Shown here: positions 1-9,319 of the stretch, one piece after another
Numbering within the stretch: the first letter of the stretch is position 1
How the letters are laid out: every line of letters starts with the position of its first letter
NCBI RefSeq assembly: GCF_026283955.1
Contig: NZ_JAPDPE010000005.1
Location: forward strand, 1 to 64,000
Origin: Dyella silvatica
Lineage (GTDB): Bacteria; Pseudomonadota; Gammaproteobacteria; Xanthomonadales; Rhodanobacteraceae
DNA length: 64,000 nt
Reading direction: 5' to 3'
Program-made: the position numbers and the translations under genes
Notes under the pieces: generated by a model
What the model was told of the DNA's origin: nothing
The model's input: the letters and a program-made list of their open reading frames with translations, nothing else
Database searches by the model: none

Positions 1-1600
1 GATAGACGTCATGCGCCGCCGTGGCCGGCGACACTTCATCGATATAGCCGGCGGGCAAGGCCTTGCCGTAACGATTGGCCAGCACCACACCGTCTTGATC
101 GCCACGCGTCTGCACCAGGGCATCGCGCAAATCGTCGTGCCAATTGCGAGCGATCGCGGCAACCTGCTGCTCCAGTGCCTGTGCGTCGAACTCGACGTAG
201 TCATTTACCTTGGGACGCAGCACCACGTACAAGCGCGCCAAGGCGGTTTCGCCCATCAGCACTTCGGAATCGACGTGCTCGGCGTGCAGGGTTTCGCGCA
301 AATGACTGACGATGCGTTCGCGCACCGTGGTGTTCAAACGCTCGCGCGGCACGAACACAATGCAGGCAAAGAAACGGCCATAGCGGCCACGGCGTACAAA
401 CAAACGGGTGCGCGCGCGCTGGCGCAACTCAAGGATGCCGGTGGCGACTGCCTCGAGTTCATCTTCGCTGCTCTGAAACAGCTCATCGCGCGGCAACGAC
501 TCAAGGATATGGCGCAGCGATTTACCCGAATACGAATCGCGCTTGAGGCCGGAGCGGTCCAATACGGTTTCGACTTTCTTGCGCACCATCGGCACGTCTT
601 GCGGACGCGCCATATAAGCGTTGGAAGAGAACAAACCAAGAAAACGCTGCTCGGCAATCGGCCGACCGTTGGCGTCGAACTTCAACACGCCGACGTAATC
701 CATATAGCCCGGGCGATGCACCACCGAGCGCGCATTGGTCTTGGTCAGAATGATCGCGTCTTCGGCACCCGACTGCGGCAGGTCATTGGCAATCAAGCTG
801 CGCAGCGAGCGCGGCGCTACCGAGCGTTCGCCTTTTTGCAGGATGCCCTGACCCGAAGCCTCATTGGCACGCAACACCTGTTCGCCATCGGCGTCGGCGA
901 CTTCGTATTCGCGATAGCCCAGGAAGGTGAAATTGTCATCGGCCAACCAGCGCAGAAATTCGCTGGCCTCATGCACCGAGGCCTGGTCCAGCGGCAGCTT
1001 GCGCTGCGGCAACTCATTGGCAATGGCCAATGCTTTCTCGCGCATGTTTGGCCAGACATTGACCGACATGCGCACATCGTCCAGCGCAAACTCAAGCTGC
1101 GCCTTCAGTTGAGCCTGCTCGGCGTCGCTCGCGACAAGGTCAAGCTCGAAATGCATGACCGACTCCGGCGCGCCAGCCTCGTCGCCCAAGCGTTGCAATT
1201 TTCCGGAAGCATCGCGAACTACCTTGATCACCGGGTGGATCACCGCATGAATCTGCCGCTGGGCCGCCACGATCATCGTCACGGTATCGACCAGGAACGG
1301 CATGTCGTCGGTGACCACCTGGATCAGGCTACGGCCGGTATGCCCGGTCTCCTGACTTATCACACGCACCGAGGCGCGGCCAGGCTGACGCTGCTGCATG
1401 AAATCAAGCAGGCCGACAACCGCGGAGGCCCATTCGGCCGTGGAATGCAAGTTGAGGTCGCCGCGGGGGATCCGCGCGAAGAACGCGTCGATAAAAATTT
1501 GCGCCTCTTCAAGGCGCATGGACGAAAAACCGGTTTTCTTCAGTTCTTCAGAAATGACAGTTTGGATTGAGCCGTCATTGGCCGCACGAATTGCATTCAT
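1..1600 (-). CDS. gdhB: NAD-dependent glutamate dehydrogenase, N-terminal part (runs off the window)
   Basis: The reverse strand reads open from an ATG at 1600 to the window edge, about 533 codons without a stop. The protein begins MNAIRAANDGSIQ and carries features of the N-terminal region of the large bacterial NAD-GDH family (Bac_GDH), such as DMPFLVDTVTM, FTFLGYREY, RSVVHRPGYMDYVG and RLFVRRGRYGRFFACIVFVPRERLNT. The family is normally about 1600 residues, so the catalytic dehydrogenase part lies outside this window. The enzyme oxidatively deaminates glutamate to 2-oxoglutarate with NAD+ in the cytoplasm and feeds amino-acid carbon into the TCA cycle. The stretch immediately upstream (1601 onward) is noncoding, which supports this start. 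Family identity is firm; the start could be a few codons off. Confidence 0.9.
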   Translation of the reverse strand, partial: MNAIRAANDGSIQTVISEELKKTGFSSMRLEEAQIFIDAFFARIPRGDLNLHSTAEWASAVVGLLDFMQQRQPGRASVRVISQETGHTGRSLIQVVTDDMPFLVDTVTMIVAAQRQIHAVIHPVIKVVRDASGKLQRLGDEAGAPESVMHFELDLVASDAEQAQLKAQLEFALDDVRMSVNVWPNMREKALAIANELPQRKLPLDQASVHEASEFLRWLADDNFTFLGYREYEVADADGEQVLRANEASGQGILQKGERSVAPRSLRSLIANDLPQSGAEDAIILTKTNARSVVHRPGYMDYVGVLKFDANGRPIAEQRFLGLFSSNAYMARPQDVPMVRKKVETVLDRSGLKRDSYSGKSLRHILESLPRDELFQSSEDELEAVATGILELRQRARTRLFVRRGRYGRFFACIVFVPRERLNTTVRERIVSHLRETLHAEHVDSEVLMGETALARLYVVLRPKVNDYVEFDAQALEQQVAAIARNWHDDLRDALVQTRGDQDGVVLANRYGKALPAGYIDEVSPATAAHDVY

Positions 1601-2364
1601 GGCATCTACTAGTCAGTGGAAACGGAAGTGGCACACAAAGCTCTGGAAGGATACGCCGGGCATGCAGGCTAATCCACCGTTAGCGCCGCCAAACTTCACT
1701 TTGCGGCATGCTTCGACAGCTGCCGTTTCATCTGTCGCGAGCCGACATTCGTCCCTCGCCCATCATCGCGAACCCCACGATGACCATGCAGTTATAAGAT
1801 TCGCGGTGAGGCGAACTTCGTCCGCTTTCAGAAATCACCCATTCGCATGCCGATGAGCGGTACACCGACGCGTGTTCAACCTGCCCCTCCCATACCTGTG
1901 CGCAGGTCGCGCAGGCGAGTCGCCATGATCGCCGCAACCGTCGCATATCCATTGACGCCATGAACCGTCCGGGATACATCTGCCGCCGAACATCTGCTGG
2001 CTAGCTCCATGCCGCCAAGCCCCTACCGACCCGTGCACCATCAGCCCGGCCAGCCAAAAGCTGTTACTAGTCGCAGCCATTTGTCACGTGCCAATTTGGG
2101 GCTAGATCTTCTCCGTCAATAAATTGTAAACTGACCGGTATAGTCACCCCCAGGTCCCAAGCCAGCCGTATCTCCTGTCATCACGCGGCGTTGATACTGC
2201 GTGCCGTTATGGTCGTGAGTTCACTTATCCTGCACCTGCCAATAACAAAGACGAATGGCACAAGACACTGCGGCACTACATCCTTAAACAGTAAGGTCTT
2301 TATGCTCCGCCTACTGATGCAGTCTGCGTTTACCCACTTCGATCACATTAAGAATGGAGTCCCC
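1601..2364. other. Intergenic region without a convincing gene
   Basis: About 760 bp between the divergent glutamate dehydrogenase and efflux adaptor genes. Short open frames exist on both strands but lack ribosome-binding sites, recognisable domains or coding-like third-position bias. No TetR- or MarR-type regulator gene is present, although such genes often sit here next to RND pumps. An operator-like sequence is described separately at 2128-2144. Confidence 0.6.
2128..2144. promoter_or_regulatory. Possible TetR-type operator / -10 region ahead of the efflux genes
   Basis: The sequence AAACTGACCGGTATAGT contains an ACCGGT core inside an imperfect inverted repeat. AAACTGACC is a half-site of the type bound by several TetR-family repressors, and the right half is degenerate. 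It ends in TATAGT, a good -10 hexamer, but I see no matching -35 at 16-18 bp. The site is about 220 bp upstream of the adaptor start. This is inference from sequence pattern only. Confidence 0.3.
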
Positions 2365-3612
2365 ATGAAGTCCTCGTCACTGCGCACACCCATGTTGTGC
2401 CTTGGCCTGCTCGCCCTGACCGCCTGTGGCGGCAAGAAAGAGCAAGGTCCGCCGCAGATGCCGCCGCCGGAAGTGGGGGTCATCAACGCTCAGCCGCAGA
2501 GCACCCCCTTGACCAAGGACTTGGTCGGCCGTTTGTCGGCCTTCCGCAGCGCCGATGTGCGCGCCCGCGTCTCCGGTGTACTGCTCAAGCGTGTCTATAA
2601 AGAAGGCACCGACGTCAAACAGGGCCAGGTGATGTTCGAGATCGACCCGGCCGTGTACCAGGCTTCGGTCAATTCGAGCGCGGCCAACCTGGCGTCCGCC
2701 CAAGCCACCTATGTCAACAATCACAAGGCAGCCGAACGCTTTCGCCAACTGCGCCCCCAGGGTTTTGTCTCGCAGTCCGACCTGGACACCGCCGAAGCCA
2801 ACGAGCGCTCCTCCGCCGCCTCGGTCAAGCAGTTCCAGGCCGCCGTGGATAGCGCCCGCGTCAACCTTGGCTTCACTCGCGTGGTCTCGCCGATCGACGG
2901 CCGCGCCGGCCAGCAGCAGGTCACCGAAGGCACCATCGTAGGCAATGGCAATGCCGATGGCGGCGCCGGCTCCACCCTGCTTACCACGGTCGAACAACTG
3001 GATCCGCTGTACGTCAACTTCACCGTCGGCTCGGCTGACCTGGACCGGCTGCGCTCGGCACAGACCCGCGGCAGCGTGGAGCTATCCGATCAGAACAAGA
3101 CCACCGTACAGATCACCCTGCCGGACGGCAGCAAATACGATCAGCCAGGTACCCTGGATTTCTCCGACTCCGCGGTTGACCCGACCACTGGCACGATCAA
3201 TTTGCGCGCGCTGCTGCCGAACCCGCAGCATCGCCTGATGCCCGGCACCTATGTCTCGCTCAACGCCAACCTCGGCCAGCAGAACAATGTGTTCCTGATT
3301 CCCCAAGGTGCGATTGCCCGTGACGTGGCTGGTGCCTATGCACTGGTGGTAAGCAAAGACAAGGACAAAGACAACAATACCGCCGTCGTACGCAAAGACG
3401 TTGTTGCCGACAACTTGAGTGGCGGCAACTGGATCGTCACCAGCGGCTTGAGTGCTGGCGACCAAGTCATCGTATCGGGACTGCAAACCGTGCAGCCGGG
3501 CAAGCCCGCCGTAGCGAAACCGTGGCAGCCAGGCAGCACCCCCGGTGGTCCGGCAGGTGGCGCGGCGGGTGCTGCCGCTGGCGGCGCCAAAGTCGCTAGC
3601 GGCAAGCAGTAA
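2365..3612 (+). CDS. RND efflux periplasmic adaptor (membrane fusion protein, AcrA/MexA family)
   Basis: This 415-residue lipoprotein adaptor would join an inner-membrane RND pump to an outer-membrane channel. The ATG at 2365 is preceded by GGAG (2356-2359) and starts a lipoprotein signal, MKSSSLRTPMLCLGLLALTAC, with the lipobox LTAC at residues 18-21; a longer in-frame extension upstream has no ribosome-binding site. The body shows the biotinyl-lipoyl half-motifs (ADVRARVSGVLLKRVYKEGTDVKQGQ and VVSPIDGRAG), an alpha-helical hairpin between them, then beta-barrel and membrane-proximal domains. The C-terminus is a Gly/Ala/Pro-rich tail. The pump gene follows 14 bp downstream. Substrates cannot be read from the sequence; multidrug export is the usual role. 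Confidence 0.95.
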   Translation: MKSSSLRTPMLCLGLLALTACGGKKEQGPPQMPPPEVGVINAQPQSTPLTKDLVGRLSAFRSADVRARVSGVLLKRVYKEGTDVKQGQVMFEIDPAVYQASVNSSAANLASAQATYVNNHKAAERFRQLRPQGFVSQSDLDTAEANERSSAASVKQFQAAVDSARVNLGFTRVVSPIDGRAGQQQVTEGTIVGNGNADGGAGSTLLTTVEQLDPLYVNFTVGSADLDRLRSAQTRGSVELSDQNKTTVQITLPDGSKYDQPGTLDFSDSAVDPTTGTINLRALLPNPQHRLMPGTYVSLNANLGQQNNVFLIPQGAIARDVAGAYALVVSKDKDKDNNTAVVRKDVVADNLSGGNWIVTSGLSAGDQVIVSGLQTVQPGKPAVAKPWQPGSTPGGPAGGAAGAAAGGAKVASGKQ

Positions 3613-3626
3613 GGGAGTCGACCAAC

Positions 3627-6600
3627 ATGCCGAGTTTCTTCATTGACCGCCCGATTTTTGCCTGGGTGGTAGCCATTCTCATAACCATGGTCGGCGTCAT
3701 TGCGATGCTGAACATGGGTATTGAGTCCTATCCCAATATTGCGCCACCGCAGGTGGTGGTATCGGCGAACTATCCCGGCGCCAGTGCCGACACCATGGAG
3801 AAAAACGTTACCCAGGTGATCGAGCAGCAGCTCACCGGTATCGATCACCTGCTCTACTTCAGCTCGTCGTCCAGCGCCAACGGTTCGGCCACCGTCACCC
3901 TGACCTTCGAAACCGGCACCAATGCGGATATCGCCCAGGTGCAGGTGCAGAACAAGGTCTCGCTGGCTCAGCCACGCTTGCCGACGGCGGTCACCCAGCA
4001 GGGTGTGGTGGTTGCGAAAAACAACCCTGACTTCTTGATGTTCGTTTCGCTGGTCTCGACCAACCCCGACATCGATGGCAACCGCCTGTCCGACATCATC
4101 GCGTCACAGGTGGCGGACCAGGTCGGTCGCCTTCCTGGTGTCGGTAGCACCCGCGTGATCGGTGCCGAATACGCGGTACGCATCTGGTTGAACCCGGACA
4201 AACTGCAGGGCTATGGCCTCTCTGCCAGCACCGTGCAAGCGGCGGTCGCCTCTCAGAACGTGCAATTTGCCGCCGGTTCGCTGGGCGCCGACCCGGCTCC
4301 GAAGGAGCAAGGTTTCACCGCGACGGTTTCCGCCGAGGGACGTTTCTCCTCGCCGGAAGAGTTCGGCAAAATCATCCTGCGCGCCAATAACGACGGCACG
4401 GTGGTCAAGCTCAGCGACGTGGCCCGTATTTCTTTCGGTCCGCAATCGTATGGCCTGACCTCCACCTGGAATGGTCAGCCGGTCGGCGGCCTGGGCGTGC
4501 AGCTGTTGCCGGGTGCCAACGCACTGGACGTGGCAACCGCCGTTCGCGCCAAGATGGACGATCTGGCCAAGGACTTTCCGCAGGGCGTGACCTGGTTTGC
4601 TCCTTACGATACGACCCCGTTCGTTACCGTATCGATCAAGGAAGTGGTGCAAACGCTGATCGAAGCCATCATCCTGGTGTTCCTGGTGATGCTGATCTTC
4701 CTGCAGAATTTCCGCGCCACGATCATCCCGACGCTGGTGATTCCGGTGGCCTTGCTGGGTACCTTTATCGGCCTGCTGGCGCTTGGCTTCACTATCAATC
4801 AGTTGACCCTGTTCGGCATGGTGCTGGCCATCGGTATCGTGGTGGATGACGCGATCGTGGTGATCGAGAACGTCGAACGCATCATGACCGAGGAGCATCT
4901 GCCGCCGAAGGAAGCCACGCGCAAAGCCATGGGCCAGATTACCGGCGCGGTGGTGGCGATTACCGTGGTGCTGGCGGCGGTGTTCGTGCCCTCTGCGCTG
5001 CAGAGCGGTGCATCGGGCGTGATCTACAAGCAGTTCGCCTTGACCATTGCCGTATCGATGGGCTTCTCAGCCTTCCTGGCGCTGTCGTTCACGCCGGCGT
5101 TGTGCGCGACCATGTTGAAGTCGACGCACCACGAAAAGAAAAACATCGTCTATCGCAGCTTCAACACGCTTTTCGACAAAGTCACGCATATCTATAGCGG
5201 CCACATCGGCAGCGCGGCGCGCCATGCACCACGCTGGATGCTGGTGTTCGCGATGGTCTCGGTGCTGGCGGGCTTCCTGTACACCAAGCTGCCGACCAGC
5301 TTCGTGCCCAGCGAAGACCAGGGCTTTGCCCTGGCCATCGTCAGTCTGCCACCGGGCGCCACCTTGCAGCGCACCGAACAGGTGATGACTGAGATGCGCG
5401 AACGGATAGCAAAGAGTCCCTTGAACGACTCGATCGTCGGCATGTATCAGATCAGCGGCTTCAGCTTTGTCGGTAACAGCGAAAGCACCGGCATGGCCTT
5501 TATCAAGCTCAAGGACTGGAGCGAGCGTTCGATCACCGCGGATGAGCTGATCATGAAGGCCAACGGCGTGCTGCATGGCATCCGTGACGCACAGATCTTC
5601 GTGGTCAATCTGCCAACCATCCGCGGCCTCAGCCAGTTCGGCGGCATCGACATGTATCTGCAGGCGCGAGCCGGTCAGACCCATGGCGAATTGATGCAGG
5701 CCATGGGTACGGTGGTCGGCAAGGCCGGCGGCAATCATGCCTTGTTCGGCGTGCGCCCCAACCTGTTGCCCGATGCACCGCAGTGGAACATGAAGGTGGA
5801 TCGCGTGCAGGCGCAATCCATGGGCCTTTCCGTAAGCGACGTCTATACCGCCGTTCAGCTCGCGCTGGCGCCGGTGTATGTCAACGACTTCGTCTACAGC
5901 GGCCGCGTCAAGCGTGTCTACCTGCAAGCCGACCAACCGTTCCGCATGGGGCCGAATGCGCTACAGCACCTGTTCTCGCCGAGCAGCCTGAAGAACACCT
6001 CGACCACCAATCCGTACAACATGATCCCTATTTCCAGCGTAGTGAATACCAGCTGGGGCACAGGCTCACCGGCACTGACCCGTTACAACGGTTATGCCGC
6101 GGTGGAAATCGTCGGCAATGAAGCGCCGGGCTTTTCGACCGGCCAGGCAATGGCTGCCTTGCAAGGCATCGTCGATGGCGACCTGCCCAAGGGTTATGGC
6201 GCGGACTGGACCGGCCAGTCCTACCAGGAAATCCTGGCAGGTAACTCGGCCACCCTGTTGATGGTGCTGTCGATCGTCATCGTGTTCTTGTGCTTGTCCG
6301 CCCTGTACGAGAGCTGGTCGATTCCGGTCGCCGTGCTGCTGGTGGTGCCGCTTGGCTTGCTGGGCACGGTGTTGTTCTCGATGATGCGCGGCCTGCCCAA
6401 CGACATGTACTTCAAGATCGGCATGATTACGGTCATGGGTTTGGCCGCAAAGAATGCGATTCTGATCGTGGAGTTCGCCGTCGAGCAGCAGCTGCAAGGC
6501 CACACCTTGTTCCAGTCGGTGGTCACCGCGGCCCGCTTGCGACTGCGGCCGATTCTGATGACCTCGATGGCGTTCATCCTGGGTGTGTTCCCGCTGGCCA

Positions 6601-6857
6601 TCTCGACCGGTGCCGGCGCCAACTCACGCCACGCGATCGGCACCGGCGTGATCGGCGGCATGTTGTTTGCCACGTTCCTCGGCCTGCTGTTGATTCCGGT
6701 GTTCTATGTGTCGGTGCGCGGCCTGCTTGGCGACAAGCTGGACGAGCCTTCGCACAAGATGCCGCATCACGGCGGTGATGCCGGCGGCCACGGTGGCCCC
6801 GCTGACGATTCGCACGGCATGCAGCCGTTCGATTCGGATCCGCGACGCGGCGCATAA
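3627..6857 (+). CDS. RND multidrug efflux transporter, HAE-1 family (AcrB/MexB-like)
   Basis: A 1076-residue inner-membrane proton/drug antiporter of typical AcrB size (about 1040-1050) with a short His/Asp/Gly-rich C-terminal extension. It starts MPSFFIDRPIFAWVVAI, the standard HAE-1 opening. The proton-relay aspartates of TM4 are present in GIVVDDAIVVIENVERIM, and the TM10 lysine in GLAAKNAILIVEFA. Two large periplasmic loops follow TM1 and TM7 as in the family. It lies 14 bp after the adaptor gene and is followed by a clear intrinsic terminator, so the pair forms a two-gene operon. No outer-membrane factor gene (TolC/OprM type) follows, so the channel must be encoded elsewhere. Confidence 0.97.
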   Translation: MPSFFIDRPIFAWVVAILITMVGVIAMLNMGIESYPNIAPPQVVVSANYPGASADTMEKNVTQVIEQQLTGIDHLLYFSSSSSANGSATVTLTFETGTNADIAQVQVQNKVSLAQPRLPTAVTQQGVVVAKNNPDFLMFVSLVSTNPDIDGNRLSDIIASQVADQVGRLPGVGSTRVIGAEYAVRIWLNPDKLQGYGLSASTVQAAVASQNVQFAAGSLGADPAPKEQGFTATVSAEGRFSSPEEFGKIILRANNDGTVVKLSDVARISFGPQSYGLTSTWNGQPVGGLGVQLLPGANALDVATAVRAKMDDLAKDFPQGVTWFAPYDTTPFVTVSIKEVVQTLIEAIILVFLVMLIFLQNFRATIIPTLVIPVALLGTFIGLLALGFTINQLTLFGMVLAIGIVVDDAIVVIENVERIMTEEHLPPKEATRKAMGQITGAVVAITVVLAAVFVPSALQSGASGVIYKQFALTIAVSMGFSAFLALSFTPALCATMLKSTHHEKKNIVYRSFNTLFDKVTHIYSGHIGSAARHAPRWMLVFAMVSVLAGFLYTKLPTSFVPSEDQGFALAIVSLPPGATLQRTEQVMTEMRERIAKSPLNDSIVGMYQISGFSFVGNSESTGMAFIKLKDWSERSITADELIMKANGVLHGIRDAQIFVVNLPTIRGLSQFGGIDMYLQARAGQTHGELMQAMGTVVGKAGGNHALFGVRPNLLPDAPQWNMKVDRVQAQSMGLSVSDVYTAVQLALAPVYVNDFVYSGRVKRVYLQADQPFRMGPNALQHLFSPSSLKNTSTTNPYNMIPISSVVNTSWGTGSPALTRYNGYAAVEIVGNEAPGFSTGQAMAALQGIVDGDLPKGYGADWTGQSYQEILAGNSATLLMVLSIVIVFLCLSALYESWSIPVAVLLVVPLGLLGTVLFSMMRGLPNDMYFKIGMITVMGLAAKNAILIVEFAVEQQLQGHTLFQSVVTAARLRLRPILMTSMAFILGVFPLAISTGAGANSRHAIGTGVIGGMLFATFLGLLLIPVFYVSVRGLLGDKLDEPSHKMPHHGGDAGGHGGPADDSHGMQPFDSDPRRGA

Positions 6858-6896
6858 CATCAAGCCGAGATCGCTTCGGCCTGCATTGCTTCAAGC

Positions 6897-6935
6897 AAAC
6901 CCGGCGAGATTCCTCGCCGGGTTTTTTATTTTTTT
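6897..6935 (+). terminator. Intrinsic terminator of the efflux operon
   Basis: A GC-rich stem (AACCCGGCGAG paired with CTCGCCGGGTT across a short loop) is followed by a long T-rich run. It sits 40 bp after the pump stop codon. Confidence 0.92.
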
Positions 6936-7137
6936 TATCTACATGAAGGCCCGCTGGCTGAGCACCACGGGATAGTCCCTGCATATGATGTATCCGTAAA
7001 ATCTTGCCGCTAATCTAGGTTGCCGCCTGTTTCGGCACCCTCAGCACATCCACGGAGTACCCCGGTACTACGCGCCGAGGTTAGTACCGCGTCTGTCGTT
7101 CCCCTCCCCCGTCTCCCCCTTCGGAAACCATCGCGCT

Positions 7138-7935
7138 ATGACACGGACAAATACAACATTCGCCACACTTTTCAGCAGCATGCTTGTCTTGATGGCAGGT
7201 TCGGCTAAGGCACAATCGGCGACACCGCCAGATGGCGCAACGAGCAACAATAGTTCGACCCCCTGGTCACTCGGCCTGGGCGTCGCGTCGAGTCCAAGCC
7301 CGTATCGCAAGTACGATCGCAACATTTGGCCGATCCCTCTTATCGGGTACGAGGGCAGCAGTTTCTATTTCCGCGGATTGGGCGCCGGCTACTATCTGCT
7401 GCGCGACAAGAACTCCAGCCTCACCGTTGATCTGGGGTTATCGCCGAATTATTACCGCCCCTCCGACAGTAACGATCCACGCATGAAACAGCTCAGCAAT
7501 CGCAAGCTGTCGATCATGGCCGGGTTTAGCTATCAGTATCGTGCCGACTGGGGCGTAGTCGGCGCGCGGGTGGCCACTGACGTCAGCGGCAACAGCAAAG
7601 GACAATATGCGGAAGCCACCTACGGCTATCCGATCACCACCGGCAAACTCACCCTGACCCCGCGTATCGGCGGCAGCTGGAATAGCCAGAAGCTAAATAA
7701 CTACTACTACGGCGTCAGCCAGCGCGAGGCTGCTCGCAGCGGCCTGGCTTATTACCGGGCAGACAGTGGCGTGACGCCGTTCTTCAGCATCGACGCCGGC
7801 TACGCCTTTACGCCGAGCTGGAGCGCCTTTGCGCAAGTCCGCTATACCCATCTCAACAATGAGATCAAGGACAGCCCGATGGTCGACAAAACGGGGATGA
7901 CCAGTTACCTGATCGGCGTCGTGCATCGGTTCTAA
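7138..7935 (+). CDS. MipA/OmpV family outer-membrane protein
   Basis: A 265-residue exported beta-barrel protein. It has a signal peptide of about 25 residues ending AGSAKAQ, and then alternating strands rich in Gly, Tyr and aromatic girdle residues, ending in the outer-membrane signature F (GVVHRF). The segments NIWPIPLIGYEGSSFYFRG and VDLGLSPNYYRPSDS match the MipA/OmpV pattern (pink-beam MipA interacts with murein synthases in E. coli; many homologues are uncharacterised). The start ATG has no strong Shine-Dalgarno. The gene stands alone, with a hairpin after its stop. A role in envelope structure or small-molecule passage is inference. Confidence 0.88.
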   Translation: MTRTNTTFATLFSSMLVLMAGSAKAQSATPPDGATSNNSSTPWSLGLGVASSPSPYRKYDRNIWPIPLIGYEGSSFYFRGLGAGYYLLRDKNSSLTVDLGLSPNYYRPSDSNDPRMKQLSNRKLSIMAGFSYQYRADWGVVGARVATDVSGNSKGQYAEATYGYPITTGKLTLTPRIGGSWNSQKLNNYYYGVSQREAARSGLAYYRADSGVTPFFSIDAGYAFTPSWSAFAQVRYTHLNNEIKDSPMVDKTGMTSYLIGVVHRF

Positions 7936-7944
7936 GCAAGCAAG

Positions 7945-7977
7945 CCTTTCGCCGAGCGCCATGCACTCGGCGAAAGG
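7945..7977. terminator. Bidirectional hairpin between convergent genes
   Basis: A perfect 12-bp inverted repeat (CCTTTCGCCGAG / CTCGGCGAAAGG, 9-nt loop) lies between the MipA-like stop and the acyl-CoA dehydrogenase stop. No long T-run follows on either strand, so it may be a weak terminator or a 3'-end stabiliser. Confidence 0.6.
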
Positions 7978-7993
7978 GCCCTTGCCGCGGGGC

Positions 7994-9154
7994 TTAGCGC
8001 AATCCGGTCTCGGCGCGCGCAATCACCATGCGCTGAATTTCGCTGGTGCCCTCATAGATCTCGGTGATCTTCGCATCGCGGAAGTAACGCTCCAGCGGCA
8101 TTTCTTTCGAATAACCCATGCCGCCGTGAATCTGCACCGCCTGATGGGCAATCCACATGGCCGCCTCGGATGCCACCAGCTTGGCCACCGATGCCTCGGT
8201 GCCAAAACGACCGCCGTGCTTTTCCGTCTCGCCCTTGGCCCAGGCGGCACGCAACGTCAGCAAGGTTGCCGCATCGAGCTTGCACTTCATGTCGGCGATC
8301 TTGGCCTGGGTCATCTGGAAGGTACCGATCGGATGGCCAAACGCCTTTCGATCGCGCGACCACTGCAAGGTGGCCTCATAAGCCGCACGGGCAATGCCCA
8401 CCGATTGCGAAGCGATACCGATACGGCCAGCGTCGAGCACGCCCATGGCGATCGAGAAACCCTTGCCTTCCTCGCCCAGCAAATCGTTCTTCGAGCAGAC
8501 GTAATCGCTGAATTCGATTTCGCAAGTGGCCGAGGCGCGAATACCCAGCTTCGGCTCGGTCTTGCCGGCGTGGAAACCCGGCAGCGCGGTATCGATGATG
8601 AAAGCCGACACGCCCTTGGCGCCGATACCCGGCGTGGTGATCGCAAACAGCACGATATAGCGTGCGACCGGGCCGGAGGTGATCCAGCTCTTCTTGCCGT
8701 TGATCACCCAATCGCCATCGGCGTTCTTGGTGGCGCGGGTATGCATGGCCGACGCATCCGAGCCCGACTGCGGCTCGGTCAGCGCGTAAGCGCCAATGCC
8801 TTCGCCCTGGGCAATCGCACGCACATATTTCTGCTTTTGTTCTTCGTTGCCATGCTTGAGGATGCCGTTGCAGAACAGCGAGTTGTTCACCGACATGATG
8901 GTCGAGGTAGCGGCGTCTGCGGCAGCGATCTCAATCATCGCCAGCACATAGGCGATCGGGTCCATACCGGCACCGCCATACGCTTCCGGCACCTCGATGC
9001 CCATCAGGCCGAGCTTGCCCATCTCGCGGATGTTGTCCAACGGAAACTCGCCTTTGGCATCCAGTTCAGCCGCTACCGGCGCAATGCGCTTTTGCGCAAA
9101 ATCGCGGGCCATCGACTGGATTGCCAGCTGGTCTTCGGTAAAACGGAAATCCAT
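7994..9154 (-). CDS. Acyl-CoA dehydrogenase (short-/medium-chain type)
   Basis: A 386-residue FAD flavoenzyme that introduces the 2,3-double bond into acyl-CoA, in fatty-acid or branched-chain amino-acid breakdown. The order is the N-terminal helical domain (MDFRFTEDQLAIQ), the FAD/substrate signature YALTEPQSGSDASAM, WITSGPVARYIV, and the C-terminal domain with IHGGMGYSKEMPLERYFRDA. The catalytic base is expected to be Glu368 in ITEIYEGTSEIQR, the position used by short- and medium-chain enzymes. GGAG stands 7 bp ahead of the ATG. It is monocistronic here. The chain-length class is inferred from the Glu position and length; the exact substrate is unknown. Confidence 0.95.
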   Translation of the reverse strand: MDFRFTEDQLAIQSMARDFAQKRIAPVAAELDAKGEFPLDNIREMGKLGLMGIEVPEAYGGAGMDPIAYVLAMIEIAAADAATSTIMSVNNSLFCNGILKHGNEEQKQKYVRAIAQGEGIGAYALTEPQSGSDASAMHTRATKNADGDWVINGKKSWITSGPVARYIVLFAITTPGIGAKGVSAFIIDTALPGFHAGKTEPKLGIRASATCEIEFSDYVCSKNDLLGEEGKGFSIAMGVLDAGRIGIASQSVGIARAAYEATLQWSRDRKAFGHPIGTFQMTQAKIADMKCKLDAATLLTLRAAWAKGETEKHGGRFGTEASVAKLVASEAAMWIAHQAVQIHGGMGYSKEMPLERYFRDAKITEIYEGTSEIQRMVIARAETGLR

Positions 9155-9256
9155 GAACTACTCCAAAGCGTGACTTAGCCGGGCATTTTAGCCGTTCGCG
9201 GCCAGGCTTGCCGCCATTTTCAGGCGGCTCCTGCCGCCGCCCCTGCACCGGGTCTA

Positions 9257-9285
9257 TTGACTCCCCCCAGGCACGCGCCTAGCCT
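9257..9285 (+). promoter_or_regulatory. Probable promoter of the ArsR-methyltransferase/metH operon
   Basis: TTGACT (9257-9262) is separated by 17 bp from TAGCCT (9280-9285). The -35 is good and the -10 weak, as expected for a regulated promoter. The transcription start predicted from this lies just ahead of the palindrome at 9296-9309. Confidence 0.5.
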
Positions 9286-9295
9286 TATGCATCTC

Positions 9296-9309
9296 TTTAT
9301 CGCGATAAA
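9296..9309. promoter_or_regulatory. Perfect palindrome, candidate operator of the ArsR-type regulator
   Basis: TTTATCGCGATAAA is a perfect 14-bp palindrome placed between the predicted promoter and the ATG at 9320. ArsR-family repressors bind symmetric AT-flanked palindromes of this size near transcription starts, and the adjacent gene encodes such a protein. Autoregulation and control of the downstream metH genes is inference. Confidence 0.55.
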
Positions 9310-9319
9310 AGGATGCGCA

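Noticed and set aside
11-1570. 519-codon open frame on the + strand
   Set aside because: It is antisense to NAD-glutamate dehydrogenase, whose reverse-strand translation has clear family motifs. Long antisense frames are common in GC-rich coding DNA.
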